From Dictyostelium firmibasis (taxonomy: Eukaryota; Evosea; Eumycetozoa; Dictyosteliales; Dictyosteliaceae): 64,000 bases of DNA. Made by a program: the position numbers and the translations under genes. Below the pieces are notes generated by a model. That model did no database searches, was not told where the DNA came from, and saw only the letters and a program-made list of their open reading frames with translations. The stretch is taken from the NCBI GenBank assembly GCA_036169595.1, contig CM069765.1, forward strand, positions 3,303,501 through 3,367,500, given 5' to 3'. This document shows positions 1-10,416 of this stretch, one piece after another; positions within the stretch are counted from its first letter, which is position 1; every line of letters begins with the position of its first letter.

Positions 1-1764
1 GGTAGTAAATTTTTATTTGGAAATCAAAAACAAAATATGAAATCAATGTATTCATCTATTAGATTTTTCTCTAGTGAACAAGAGTTACCACCAAGAGATG
101 CAGATCAATTTGATGTTGTCATTGTTGGTGCAGGACCATCAGGTTTATCAGCAGCAATTAGATTAAAACAATTATCAGAGAAAGAAGGTAAAGATCTAAG
201 AGTATGTGTAGTTGAGAAAGGTTCAGAGGTTGGATCACACATTCTATCGGGTGCAGTAATGGATCCAAAAGCCTTGAATGAATTGATACCAGATTGGAGA
301 GAGAAAGGTGCACCATTGAGCACTGAAGTGAAACAAGATAAATTATATTATCTCACAGAGAATAGATCATGGAGATTACCAACACCAAGATTGTTTCATA
401 ACGAGGGTAACTATATCATCAGTTTAGGTAATGTAGTAAGATGGTTAGGTGAGCAAGCAGAGGCAATGGGTGTAGAGGTTTATCCAAGTTTTGCAGCATC
501 CGAAGTTTTGTTCGATGAGAATGGTGCCGTTAGAGGTATTGCAACCAACGATATGGGTATTGCTAAAGATGGATCATTGACCTCTAACTTCACCAGAGGT
601 ATGGAGTTGAATGCAAAATTAACGATTTTCGCAGAAGGTTGTAGAGGTAGTTTAACCAAAGGTTTATTTGAGAAATTCAATTTACGTGATGAATGTGACC
701 CACAATGCTTTGGTTTAGGTATCAAAGAAACTTGGGAGATTAAACCAGAGAAACATCAAAAAGGTTTGGTAATTCATACATTGGGTTATCCATTGAATGA
801 TGAGATTATGGGTGGTAGTTTTATTTACCATGCAGATAATAACACTGTTAATTTAGGTTTAGTTGTTGGTTTAGACTACACAAATCCATACTTGAACCCA
901 TATCAAGAATTTCAAAAACTTAAATTACATCCATTGGTAAAGGATATGTTAGAGGGTGGTACATGTATTCAATATGGTGCTAGAACCATCAATGAGGGTG
1001 GATTCCAATCCATTCCAAAACTCATCTTCCCAGGTGGCGCTTTAGTAGGTTGTACAGCTGGTTTCGTTAATGTACCAAAGATTAAAGGTTCTCATTATGC
1101 AATGAAAACTGGTATATTGGCTGCTGAAGCTGCTTTCCCAGAATTGATCTCTCAACAAGAGAAAGAACAACAACAACAAGATGGCGAGACCACTAAAATC
1201 GAACCACTCTTAATTAAAGAATATCCAGAGCAATTAAAGGAATCATGGGTTTGGAAAGAGTTGAGAGAGGTTAGAAACTATCGTCCAAGTCTTCATTGGG
1301 GTACTTTACCAGGTTTGATTTATGGTGCTTTGGAAATGTATATTTTCCGTGGTCTCGCTCCATGGACCCTCAGAAATGGAAAACCTGACAATGAAACTTT
1401 GAAACCTGCTGCCGAATGTGAAAAAATTGAATACAAAAAACCAGATGGTCAAATCACTTTTGATCTCATGACCTCCGTTATGAGATCTGGTACCAATCAT
1501 GAAGAAAATCAACCAATTCACTTAAAGGTTAGAGATATGAATGTCGCTAAAAAAGTAAATCGTGATATCTACGATGGTCCAGAAGGTAGATTCTGTCCAG
1601 CAGGTGTCTATGAATGGGTTGAGGGTGATAAAGGTGAAAAAGAATTGGTTAGAAATAGTGTTTTCTGTTTACATTGTAAAACTTGTGATATTAAAGATCC
1701 AACTCAAAATATAGATTTCACTGTGCCAGAAGGTGGTGGTGGTCCAAAATATGGCGCTATGTAA
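1..1764 (+). CDS. etfdh: Electron transfer flavoprotein-ubiquinone oxidoreductase (ETF-QO), 5' partial
   Basis: Inner mitochondrial membrane flavoprotein that passes electrons from ETF (fatty-acid and amino-acid oxidation) to ubiquinone. Counting from the ATG at 37, the FAD-binding loop GAGPSG lies near residues 31-36, followed by the family signature around SHILSGAVMDP. The C-terminal 4Fe-4S ligands are C520, C544, C547 and C550 (motif FCLHCKTCDIKDP), and the protein ends in the family's GGGGPKYGAM. Frame is open from base 1 to the ATG at 37 with no stop, so the ATG at 37 is probably internal and the mitochondrial presequence begins outside the window. The visible part is uninterrupted by introns and near family length. 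Convergent with psmA6 downstream. Identity is very secure; only the start is unknown. Confidence 0.96.
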   Translation, partial: GSKFLFGNQKQNMKSMYSSIRFFSSEQELPPRDADQFDVVIVGAGPSGLSAAIRLKQLSEKEGKDLRVCVVEKGSEVGSHILSGAVMDPKALNELIPDWREKGAPLSTEVKQDKLYYLTENRSWRLPTPRLFHNEGNYIISLGNVVRWLGEQAEAMGVEVYPSFAASEVLFDENGAVRGIATNDMGIAKDGSLTSNFTRGMELNAKLTIFAEGCRGSLTKGLFEKFNLRDECDPQCFGLGIKETWEIKPEKHQKGLVIHTLGYPLNDEIMGGSFIYHADNNTVNLGLVVGLDYTNPYLNPYQEFQKLKLHPLVKDMLEGGTCIQYGARTINEGGFQSIPKLIFPGGALVGCTAGFVNVPKIKGSHYAMKTGILAAEAAFPELISQQEKEQQQQDGETTKIEPLLIKEYPEQLKESWVWKELREVRNYRPSLHWGTLPGLIYGALEMYIFRGLAPWTLRNGKPDNETLKPAAECEKIEYKKPDGQITFDLMTSVMRSGTNHEENQPIHLKVRDMNVAKKVNRDIYDGPEGRFCPAGVYEWVEGDKGEKELVRNSVFCLHCKTCDIKDPTQNIDFTVPEGGGGPKYGAM

Positions 1765-2055
1765 ATATAGTGCCCCTTCTTTTTTTAAAAAAAATATAAT
1801 AAAATAAAATAAAATGAAATATAAATAAAAATATATGTAATATGGAGTAGTGAATTTTTTTTTTTCTCTTTTTAAAAAGAGAATATTATCATTTGAAAGT
1901 ATAAATTTATCTATTTACAATAAATTGATTTATTATTTTTTTTTTTTTTAATTTTTTGTTTTTTTATTTTTTTTTCTATTTTTTTTATTTTTTTTTTTTA
2001 CTAATATATTATATACTATCACAATTGATTTTTGTTATATCATTCTTTTTAAATT

Positions 2056-2482
2056 TTAATCTCTTTCAGCTAATTTTGTTAGTTGACTATCAATATCTTC
2101 ATCAGTCATGATAACAAACTTTCTATTATCCATTGTACAAATACCAATCTCCAAATCAGAGGATTTAAGATCTGCTCCAAGTACACTTTGTAATGTTGAA
2201 ATTGCCATCTATTATTATCATTATTTTTATAAATTTTAAAGTATTAGTATTCTTTTATTTTTATTTTTATTTTTTTCTTTTTAAAACTTACTTGGATGGT
2301 TTCATCTTTTGATAATTGTGGGTTGGATTTAAACTTTTTCTCTAAGAAATTTGTAGATTCTTGTTCTTTTTCACCAGCAGCGGTTGCTTTATAACCTGTA
2401 TAAACACCAGCTGGATCTACTTTAAAAAGTTGTGGACCTAATTCATCATCAATACCAATAAGAATCATAGCTATAATATACA

Positions 2483-2513
<31 letters not shown>

Positions 2514-3250
2514 TAGAAAAATGTTAAAATCAATAATATATATAATAAATTTTCATTTAAATTTTGAAATTATAATAAAGAGAAGGTGGAACATACCAAC
2601 ACCTAATGGACGTGCTGAGGCGTGTTGGGTTGAAAGTTGTGCAATATCGGCCATTCTTTTTGCTAAAACATTTGGTGGGATTTGATATCCAAATTTATGA
2701 TGGAATGATGAACATTCTTGAATTGCTCTGCTTGCTTGTGATTTTGAATCCGCTATTGATTTTTGTCATTTTTTAAATAATCATCATTTTTAAATTAATA
2801 ATAAATAATAATAAAAATAAAAATAATGAATCACGATATATGTATGGTTAATATTTAAAATATTTATTATGAATAAAAATAATATTATTGTTGCAATCGT
2901 TGTTGTAATTACTATTATAAGAATCTGATGGTTTTATATGATAAAGAGAGAATCATAATGGATGATGGTAATGATAATCAAACTTTAAAACAATACATAC
3001 GAACAATACCAGTTTGAACACAACCAATATAATCAGTTAATTTATAAAGTGAGGTGACAGATTTTGGATCAATTAACTTATCTGGGATTTTCTTTTGAGT
3101 TGCAACAACAACGCAATCTTTACCACGGATACCAACTGATGTTAAACCACCAGTTTTGATTGCTTTGAAAGCATATTCAATTTGGTATAATTTTCCTTGT
3201 GGTGAGAAAATAATACTCATATCATAACCTGCTGTTCCACTACGAGACAT
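2056..3250 (-). CDS. psmA6: Proteasome subunit alpha type-6
   Basis: Structural alpha-ring subunit of the 20S proteasome. Four exons read on the minus strand: 3250-3001, 2752-2597, 2470-2292 and 2208-2056. All junctions keep phase (250+156+179+153 nt = 246 codons), giving 245 residues against 246 in the human protein. The N-terminus [20 protein letters not shown] matches the alpha-subunit signature with the [10 protein letters not shown] element. Later KATAAG and STNFLEKK and the C-terminal LAERD also match PSMA6. Introns begin GTATGT or GTAAGT. The start at 3250 is chosen over an upstream in-frame ATG at 3343 because only the former gives the conserved N-terminus. Divergent from the kinase gene that starts at 4647. 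Confidence 0.95.
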
Positions 3251-3411
3251 TTTGTATTTTATATATATATGTGAAAATTTTTTATGAAAAAAAAAAAAAA
3301 AAATAAAAAAAATGATTGAAATTTTTTTTTTTGTGAACAGCACTTTAATTAATTTTCAAAAAATAAAAAAAAAAAAAATTAAAAAAAAATTATAAAAAAA
3401 TTAAAAAAAAA

Positions 3412-3453
<42 letters not shown>

Positions 3454-3707
3454 GTGTAACTTCACAAAATATAAAAAATTAAACAAAATTTTAAAAAAAT
3501 TATATCAAAAGGAATAATGATCATTATCTATTCAAGTAAGAAAAAAGAAGTAGAATTGAATTATCATTTTTTTTTTTTCAATTCATAGTGTAAAAAAAAA
3601 TAAAAAAGAAAAAAAAAAAGTTTAAATCAATAAATCTAGGAAATTAATTAATAATAACATATTTTGGATTGCATAAAATTTTACATTTAATTGATTTTTA
3701 TTATTAC

Positions 3708-3741
<34 letters not shown>

Positions 3742-3753
3742 TTTAATACTAAT

Positions 3754-3791
<38 letters not shown>

Positions 3792-4646
3792 AAATAAAAA
3801 AAAAAAAAAAAAAAAGGGAAAATTTTCAATTAATTTTTTATACTTTGAAAATTAATTTTTCTTTTACATATTAAGATTATCTATTTAAATTGGTTTTTAT
3901 TTTGTTTTATTTTTTTTTTTTTTTTACTTTATTTTATTTTATTTGTTTTTTTTTTTTTTTTTTTTTTTTGAGATTTTTAAAAGATAACCTAAAATATTAA
4001 TAAAATAAAAATAATTGATAATTATGATAATGATTTAAAATTTTAAATCAAGTATAAACTTAATTGTAATAGCAATATTTCATAAAGAAAGTTTTTTGAT
4101 TTGTTAAATTTTATTTTTAATTTTTTTTTTTTGAAAAAAAAAAAACAAAAATAAAAAAAATTAAAATTTTTAATAAAAAAAAAAATAAAAAATAAAAATA
4201 AAAAAAAGTTTTAAAAGGAAAAAAAAATTTTAGATAAAAGAAAAAAAAGAAAAAAAAAAGAAAGGGGAGTTAAAGTTGGTTAAAATTTTTTTATTAATTT
4301 TTTAATTATTTATTTTAATTTATTTTAATTTTTAATTTCATTATTTTAATTTTTAGCGCTTTCGATACTGCATTTTCATTTTTTTTATTTTTTTTTTTTT
4401 ATTTTTTTCAAAAAAAATTCCCCCAATCGTTTAAAACACAGACAAAAAAAAAAAACAAGAAAAGAAAAAAATAAAAAAAATAAAAACAATTAGAGTGTAT
4501 TTGTGATACTTTATATAAAAACGGTGTATCACATTAAAGCTTTATATTGTTTTTTTTTTTTTTTTTTCTATTTCTTTTTTTAATTTTATTTTTTTATTCA
4601 TTCCCGTCCTGAATAAAAAAAAAATTAAAGAGAATATACTTGTCAA
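3251..4646. other. Divergent intergenic region, psmA6 / Dbf2-like kinase
   Basis: About 1.4 kb of nearly pure A/T with repeated T and A runs (for example T at about 3414-3449, A at about 3760-3790) and a short (TTA)n at 3713-3738. It must hold the promoters of both flanking genes. No ORF with coding character was seen. Confidence 0.8.
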
Positions 4647-7600
4647 ATGGTATTTTCACTAAAAGAATCATCAGACTCTATATCAAAACCGTCATCATTA
4701 AAAAATAGTAGTATTATAGAAAATCCTGAAATAATAAATAATAGTAATAATAATAATAATAACAATAATAATATAATTAAAAGTCCAAATTTTTTATTAT
4801 CACAAAAACAAAGATCAATTAATATAAGTAATGAGCAAGCTCAGAGAGAATTACAACAATCGAATAGCAGCAATAGTGGGGGTAATTTAGATCACCATGA
4901 CCCAAATTCACCAAAATATTTAACCTCATCACATTCTTCTGTTGTAATACCACAAGATAATATTAGGATATCATCAACATCAAATTCACCAATATTACCA
5001 GAGATTTCAGAAAACGGTTTATTAGAGTCCCCAACATCACCAATAAGAGTCTCATCAACACCAACAACGCCAACATCACCACCATTTATAACATCACCAC
5101 CATTTATAACATCACCAAAAGGTTTAAATTCACCAAGAAGATTGGTTGGTTTCTTTTCAAAATCAACATCCTATCAATCATTATTAAGTAACAATAATAA
5201 TAGTAATAACCCCAATAGTATTAGTAATAGAGTTATCAATAGCAGTAATACAACAACTAGTGCTTCAAATAGTATTCATACAAGTTTTAATAATGATACC
5301 GATGATATAACAAGTAGTAATGGTTGTAGAGGCGGTGACAATAGTTTAATGAACTCAATATCTTCAACGAATAGTAACAACAACAACGATATAAATGAAT
5401 TTTCACCAAAAAGTAAAAGATTAATTAGACATGAAAAATCAAAATCATCACCACCCCTTTCACCAATAATACCATATTATGAACATTTAATAACAAAGAG
5501 TAATTATAGCAGCAGTAACAATAGTGGCGATAGTAGTTATAATAATAGTAGGGATGATTTATTTAAAAAACCATTTGAATTGAATAAAGAATCTTCTCCT
5601 ACTAATTCACTTATTCCAAATGTTTCCGCACTAAAATTAAATAGAACAATCACAACATCGAATGGTTCAACTATTTTCACTTCATCTTCATCTGATTTAG
5701 TTTCTGAAGATGGTGAAAATGATAATGTCAATAATAAAAACAATAGTAATAATGATTACCAAAGGTTAGAAAATGAAAAGATAAAAAGTAGCAACAAAAA
5801 AATGATCAAAAACAACAATAATAATAATGAATTATCAAAAGAAGATGAAGAAAAGAAAGAAAAGGAATTAGAAAATTATATAAATATGATAAATAATAGT
5901 GGGTTTATTACAAGCGATAATAATAATAATAATAGCAATAATTCAATTATATCAAATGGGTCACCATTTTCACCAATTAAAGAAGAATCACCACAACCAA
6001 GTCCAACATTTTCACCAAAACCATCACTTCAAAGACAAAGATCAAACTCTAAAAATGTATTATATTCACCAAACGCATCGCCTTCAAACTCTTGTAAAAT
6101 ACCAACACCACCACCACTTCATAATATTTCAATTATTGATACTTCTTTAAATCAAAGTAATATAGAAAACAATAATACCACAACCAATAATAATATAGAA
6201 AACAACATCAATAATAAAAATTTAGAAAGTAATATAGATAATATAGATAATAATATAGATAATAATAATAATATAGATAATATACAAAAAACACCAAATA
6301 ATAAAATTAATACAGATGAAAATCCAATGATTATAACAAATAGTGTATTAAAGAGATCAGGTAATATTGATTATTTACAAATCAATAATAATTATGTTAT
6401 ACCATCTCCATCGCCTGGTACACAACTATCAGAGTGTACCAATCAACAGAAATATAGTCCACCAGTATCAATAGTTGATTTCACATTGATTGAAAAGATT
6501 GGTGAAGGTGGATTTGGACAAGTATTTCTTGCAAAGAAAAAAGATACAGGTGAGATTGTAGCAATTAAAAGAATGTCAAAAGAGTTAATTTGGAGTAAGA
6601 ATAAAGTTTCGCATATAAAGAATGAACGTGATATTTTAGCGCAGGGAAAGAATCATCGTTGGATTGTATCATTGGTCTATTCATTTCAAGATGACCATTA
6701 TCTTTATTTAGCAATGGAATATGTACCAGGTGGTGATTTAAGATCATTATTGAGTGCTTTGAATTCATTGGATGAAGATTCCGCTAGATTCTATATGGCT
6801 GAAATGGTTGAAGCCGTCGACAGTTGTCATAGACTGGGTTATTGCCATAGAGATTTAAAGCCTGAAAACTTTTTAATCTCTAGAGATGGTCACGTTAAAT
6901 TGGCCGATTTTGGTCTTAGTAAAAATGTTATCACCCGTTATAACCATATGAGATCTGCCTCGGCCGATAATACACTAAATACCTCAACCTCAACGCCAAC
7001 CAATGCAAATCAACTTAGTAGTAGTATGGTCGAACATACACCAATGAAATTTGGTGTTGGTGGACCTTTGAACTCGTCAGTTACAGATTTTGGTTCATTT
7101 AAAGATTTAGGAGTTGCCGCAAGATTGGCTTATTCAGTTGTTGGTAGTCCATTTTATATGGCACCAGAAGTTTTGCAGGCTACACGTGGATATGGCGATG
7201 AAGTAGATTGGTGGTCACTGGGTTGTATGTTTTATGAATTCATTTTTGGTGTACCACCATTTGATGGTGACTCACCAGAGGAGGTAATGGAAACAGTATT
7301 GAAATGGAAAACAATGTTACAAAGACCAGATGGTGTTTCCAATGAACTTTGGGATCTAATATCCGGATTAATTAATGATGGTTCAACTCGTTTAGGTTCA
7401 GGAGAAAAAGGTGTTGAAAATATAAAGAATCATGTTTTCTTTAAAGGTGTACCTTGGGGAAGATTACATGAATTAGACCCACCTTTTGTGCCTCTATTAC
7501 AGGATGACTATGATACAACTTATTTTGAAAATACTGAAAAATTAGACAATAATTTCCTACAACAACAACAAATTTTTCAACCTCAAACCCCAAATCAACC

Positions 7601-8102
7601 ACCACAAACTCCAAACGATAAAATGATTTTCGACAAAATTCGTTCACCAGTTGTCTATACAAATAAACATTCTGGAAATATTATCACTAGCAGAAGTAGA
7701 CCAAGAAATATTTTAGGTTTCACCTATCCAAGAGCTGATGATCAACCATTACTTTGGAATAATAATAATAATCTTTTAAAAAATTTTGAAGAGTTAACAG
7801 TATCAAATAATAATAATAGTCATAATAATAATAATAAAAATAAGGGACCGAATAATAATAATAATAATAATAATAACAATAATAGTAATAATAATAAAAA
7901 AAAAGTAACAATTCCAATTTCCACAGGGAGAATAATAAGTGAAGTTGATAATAATAGCGATGCAAATAATATTAATGCTGGCATTAATTTAACTCCACCA
8001 AATCCTAGTCCTTTCAATAGTAGTGAGACTTTAAATTTCGAAACTAAACAAGAACCCACAAGTCCATATGGTTCATACAGTAATATCAATAATCCATTTT
8101 AA
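4647..8102 (+). CDS. Dbf2/NDR-like AGC serine/threonine kinase with long low-complexity N-terminus
   Basis: Single-exon gene, 1151 residues. The first 600 residues are Asn/Ser/Pro-rich with many SP/TP sites and no recognisable fold. The kinase domain starts near residue 610: glycine loop GEGGFG 619-624, ATP lysine K641, catalytic D736 in YCHRDLKPEN, DFG 754-756, APE near 840. An insert of about 65 residues separates DFG from the activation segment AYSVVGSP (S830 at the NDR-type autophosphorylation position). A hydrophobic motif GFTYP (T1026) follows. The stretch around VMETVLKWKTMLQRP is most like yeast Dbf2/Sid2 and NDR kinases, which act in mitotic exit, cytokinesis and morphogenesis. The basic N-terminal regulatory (MOB-binding) segment normally just before the kinase is not evident. 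Which named Dictyostelium NDR-family gene this is, if any, cannot be decided here. Confidence 0.85.
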   Translation: MVFSLKESSDSISKPSSLKNSSIIENPEIINNSNNNNNNNNNIIKSPNFLLSQKQRSINISNEQAQRELQQSNSSNSGGNLDHHDPNSPKYLTSSHSSVVIPQDNIRISSTSNSPILPEISENGLLESPTSPIRVSSTPTTPTSPPFITSPPFITSPKGLNSPRRLVGFFSKSTSYQSLLSNNNNSNNPNSISNRVINSSNTTTSASNSIHTSFNNDTDDITSSNGCRGGDNSLMNSISSTNSNNNNDINEFSPKSKRLIRHEKSKSSPPLSPIIPYYEHLITKSNYSSSNNSGDSSYNNSRDDLFKKPFELNKESSPTNSLIPNVSALKLNRTITTSNGSTIFTSSSSDLVSEDGENDNVNNKNNSNNDYQRLENEKIKSSNKKMIKNNNNNNELSKEDEEKKEKELENYINMINNSGFITSDNNNNNSNNSIISNGSPFSPIKEESPQPSPTFSPKPSLQRQRSNSKNVLYSPNASPSNSCKIPTPPPLHNISIIDTSLNQSNIENNNTTTNNNIENNINNKNLESNIDNIDNNIDNNNNIDNIQKTPNNKINTDENPMIITNSVLKRSGNIDYLQINNNYVIPSPSPGTQLSECTNQQKYSPPVSIVDFTLIEKIGEGGFGQVFLAKKKDTGEIVAIKRMSKELIWSKNKVSHIKNERDILAQGKNHRWIVSLVYSFQDDHYLYLAMEYVPGGDLRSLLSALNSLDEDSARFYMAEMVEAVDSCHRLGYCHRDLKPENFLISRDGHVKLADFGLSKNVITRYNHMRSASADNTLNTSTSTPTNANQLSSSMVEHTPMKFGVGGPLNSSVTDFGSFKDLGVAARLAYSVVGSPFYMAPEVLQATRGYGDEVDWWSLGCMFYEFIFGVPPFDGDSPEEVMETVLKWKTMLQRPDGVSNELWDLISGLINDGSTRLGSGEKGVENIKNHVFFKGVPWGRLHELDPPFVPLLQDDYDTTYFENTEKLDNNFLQQQQIFQPQTPNQPPQTPNDKMIFDKIRSPVVYTNKHSGNIITSRSRPRNILGFTYPRADDQPLLWNNNNNLLKNFEELTVSNNNNSHNNNNKNKGPNNNNNNNNNNNSNNNKKKVTIPISTGRIISEVDNNSDANNINAGINLTPPNPSPFNSSETLNFETKQEPTSPYGSYSNINNPF

Positions 8103-8142
8103 ATTAATTGATTAATAAACATAATAAAATAATATTTATTAT

Positions 8143-8176
<34 letters not shown>

Positions 8177-8835
8177 TCTTTTTTTTTTTTTTTTCTTTTT
8201 TTTTTTCTGCAATACAATATTATTTTTTATAATAATTTTTGTTTTCTTTTTTTTTTTTGGAAAAATTTCAGATAACGAATTAAATATAAAGTCATTATTT
8301 AATTTCACAAATTTTTCCTAGATTAAAATTCAAATACTCTTTTTCTTAATTTTATTTTTTTAATGTTAAATATTATTAATAAATAAATAGAAAGAACATG
8401 TATTTGAAACAAAAAAAAAATAAAAAAAAAAAAATTAATAAAAAAAAACCTTAAAAACAAAATTATTTAACAAAAATATTATTATTGTATTACATGTTCA
8501 TATCTTTATTAATTGATCAAAATTAATTCATTTAAATTTATAAAAACTTCTTTTTTTTTGCTTGATTTTTTGTAAATGTATAAAAAATTACTTTTTTATA
8601 AAATTAATGCTTTCCAACAAAAAATATATACCTTGATGGCCATTTTGGGAAAAAAATATTTTATATTATAAGTTTTATAAAAAAAAAAAAAATTAAAAAA
8701 ATTCATTTTCATTTTCATTTTTTTTTTTTTTTTTTTTTAAATATTTAATTTTTCAATAAAGTAGAGATATTAGTAGATAAAAGGACTCGGCACAACAAAA
8801 AGAAATTTATAAATTAATAATATATAAAATTAAAG
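8103..8835. other. Intergenic region upstream of taf11
   Basis: A/T-rich spacer of 733 bp with T runs at about 8144-8207 and A runs around 8411-8435. No coding region supported. A weak 9-bp inverted repeat (8394-8402 and 8491-8499) is discussed among the rejected items. Confidence 0.7.
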
Positions 8836-10173
8836 ATGTCAGAATCACAACCAATGATGGATATAGCATCACCAGGAACAGGTAAAGAAAAGAAAACACC
8901 AAAAGCTAAAGAAAATAAAGAAAAGAAAACACCAACACCTAAAGAACCAAAAGTAACAAAAACAAAAGAATCAAAACCAAAAGAACTAAAACAACCTAAA
9001 GAATCTAAGCAATCAAAAGAACCAAAACAATCTAAGGAACCAAAAGAACCCAAGACACCAAAAGAGAAGAAAACACCAGCAACTCCTAAAGAGCCAAAGG
9101 AATCAAAGGAACCAAAGGAGCCAAAGGAGTCAAAGGAGCCAAAGGAATCAAAGGAATCAAAGGAATCAAAGGAATCAAAGGAACAAAAACCAAAGAAATT
9201 AACAAAAAAACAATTAGCAGCACAACAAGGAGTAACAACTGTTGCTCCTCCATTAGGTACACCTCCAACAACTACAACCACCACCACCACATCATCAACA
9301 GCTAACAGTCAACCAAGTACACCAAGCATTTTAGATTTACCATCACCTTCACAATCTACAAAAAAACAACGAACAACTCCAACTGCACCATCCAATAAAA
9401 AATCAACTACCAAACCTATAAAGAAACCAGACCACTCTGAAGATGATGAGAGTGCGAATGACGACGATGAAGATGAAGAAGAAGACGATGACGATAAGAA
9501 AAATGATGACGATGAAGATGAAGATGAGGAGAGTGAAAGTGATTCAGATTTTGAAAAGAGTAATAGAAAGAGAAAAAAGATATTTCAAAAGAACAAGAAT
9601 AGAGGTGCTCGATTACAATCAGATGATGATGATGAAGATGGAAGTGGTAGTGGAAGTGATGAGGATTCTGATGAAGACTCTGAAGAATCTGAATCTGAAG
9701 AATCTGATTCAGATGATTCAGACTCTGATTCCGATGATGACTCAGACTCAGACTCTGACTCTGATTCATCAGAAGGAGAAGGTAATGATGATGATGACGA
9801 TGAATCCACACTCAATCTCTCAGAGATGCAGGTTAGAGAGAATACACAAATGAATACATTAATTAAACATTTTTCAGAGGATCAACAAACTAGATTCGAA
9901 TATTATAAAAGATCATCATTTCAACGTGCAAACATTAAAAAAGTTATGCAATCGGTTTTATCAGCACCTGTAAATCAAACCTCTGCAATTGTTATGGGAG
10001 GTATTGCAAAGGTTTTCGTGGGTGAAATTGTTGAATTGGCAAGATCAATCATGGAGGAATGGAGAGAAATTGGCCCAATTCGTCCAAGACATATAAGAGA
10101 AGCCTATAGAAGGTTAAAAGAATCGAATTCAATACCATATTATAAAAAATCTGTACCAAAATCAATTAAATAA
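8836..10173 (+). CDS. taf11: TFIID subunit TAF11
   Basis: Nuclear general transcription factor subunit whose histone fold pairs with TAF13. Single exon, 445 residues. Residues 331-445 carry the TAF11 fold: TRFEYYKRSSFQRANIKK, the GGIAKVFVGEIVELA helix and a final IRPRHIREAYRRLK segment, all diagnostic. The N-terminal part is low complexity: a tandem KEPKESKEPKE region (about residues 20-120), a Pro/Thr linker, and an Asp/Glu/Ser acidic region (about 200-325). Human TAF11 also has an acidic N-terminal half, but it is much shorter. The repeat at 9100-9180 is nearly identical at DNA level, so its length probably varies between strains. Confidence 0.93.
   Translation: MSESQPMMDIASPGTGKEKKTPKAKENKEKKTPTPKEPKVTKTKESKPKELKQPKESKQSKEPKQSKEPKEPKTPKEKKTPATPKEPKESKEPKEPKESKEPKESKESKESKESKEQKPKKLTKKQLAAQQGVTTVAPPLGTPPTTTTTTTTSSTANSQPSTPSILDLPSPSQSTKKQRTTPTAPSNKKSTTKPIKKPDHSEDDESANDDDEDEEEDDDDKKNDDDEDEDEESESDSDFEKSNRKRKKIFQKNKNRGARLQSDDDDEDGSGSGSDEDSDEDSEESESEESDSDDSDSDSDDDSDSDSDSDSSEGEGNDDDDDESTLNLSEMQVRENTQMNTLIKHFSEDQQTRFEYYKRSSFQRANIKKVMQSVLSAPVNQTSAIVMGGIAKVFVGEIVELARSIMEEWREIGPIRPRHIREAYRRLKESNSIPYYKKSVPKSIK
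9094..9184 (+). repeat. In-frame tandem repeat in taf11 (Lys/Glu/Pro/Ser)
   Basis: Tandem 9-bp units of the type AAGGAACCA / AAGGAATCA encode alternating KEP and KES tripeptides. The last units are almost identical, consistent with recent slippage expansion. Confidence 0.8.
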
Positions 10174-10380
10174 TATATATAATAATAACAATAATTTTTT
10201 TATTTTTTTTTTCCAAAAATATATATTTTTTTTCAATCCTTTTTTTTTTTTTCTTTTTTTTTTTTCACTTATTGCAAAAAATAAAATTAAATCAAACGAT
10301 TCCCAAACCAACCAAAAATAACGAAATTATTCCAAATGTATCGCTTTTTTTCATTTTTATTTTTATTTTTTTTTTTTTTT

Positions 10381-10414
<34 letters not shown>

Positions 10415-10416
<2 letters not shown>

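Noticed and set aside
8394-8499. 9-bp inverted repeat GAACATGTA / TACATGTTC
   Set aside because: Short, 88 nt apart, with only loose similarity beyond the core; within chance expectation for this base composition.
8612-8660. Minus-strand ATGGCCATCAAG followed by GTATAT, resembling a short first exon
   Set aside because: No acceptor and second exon with coding composition follows in the next several hundred bases.
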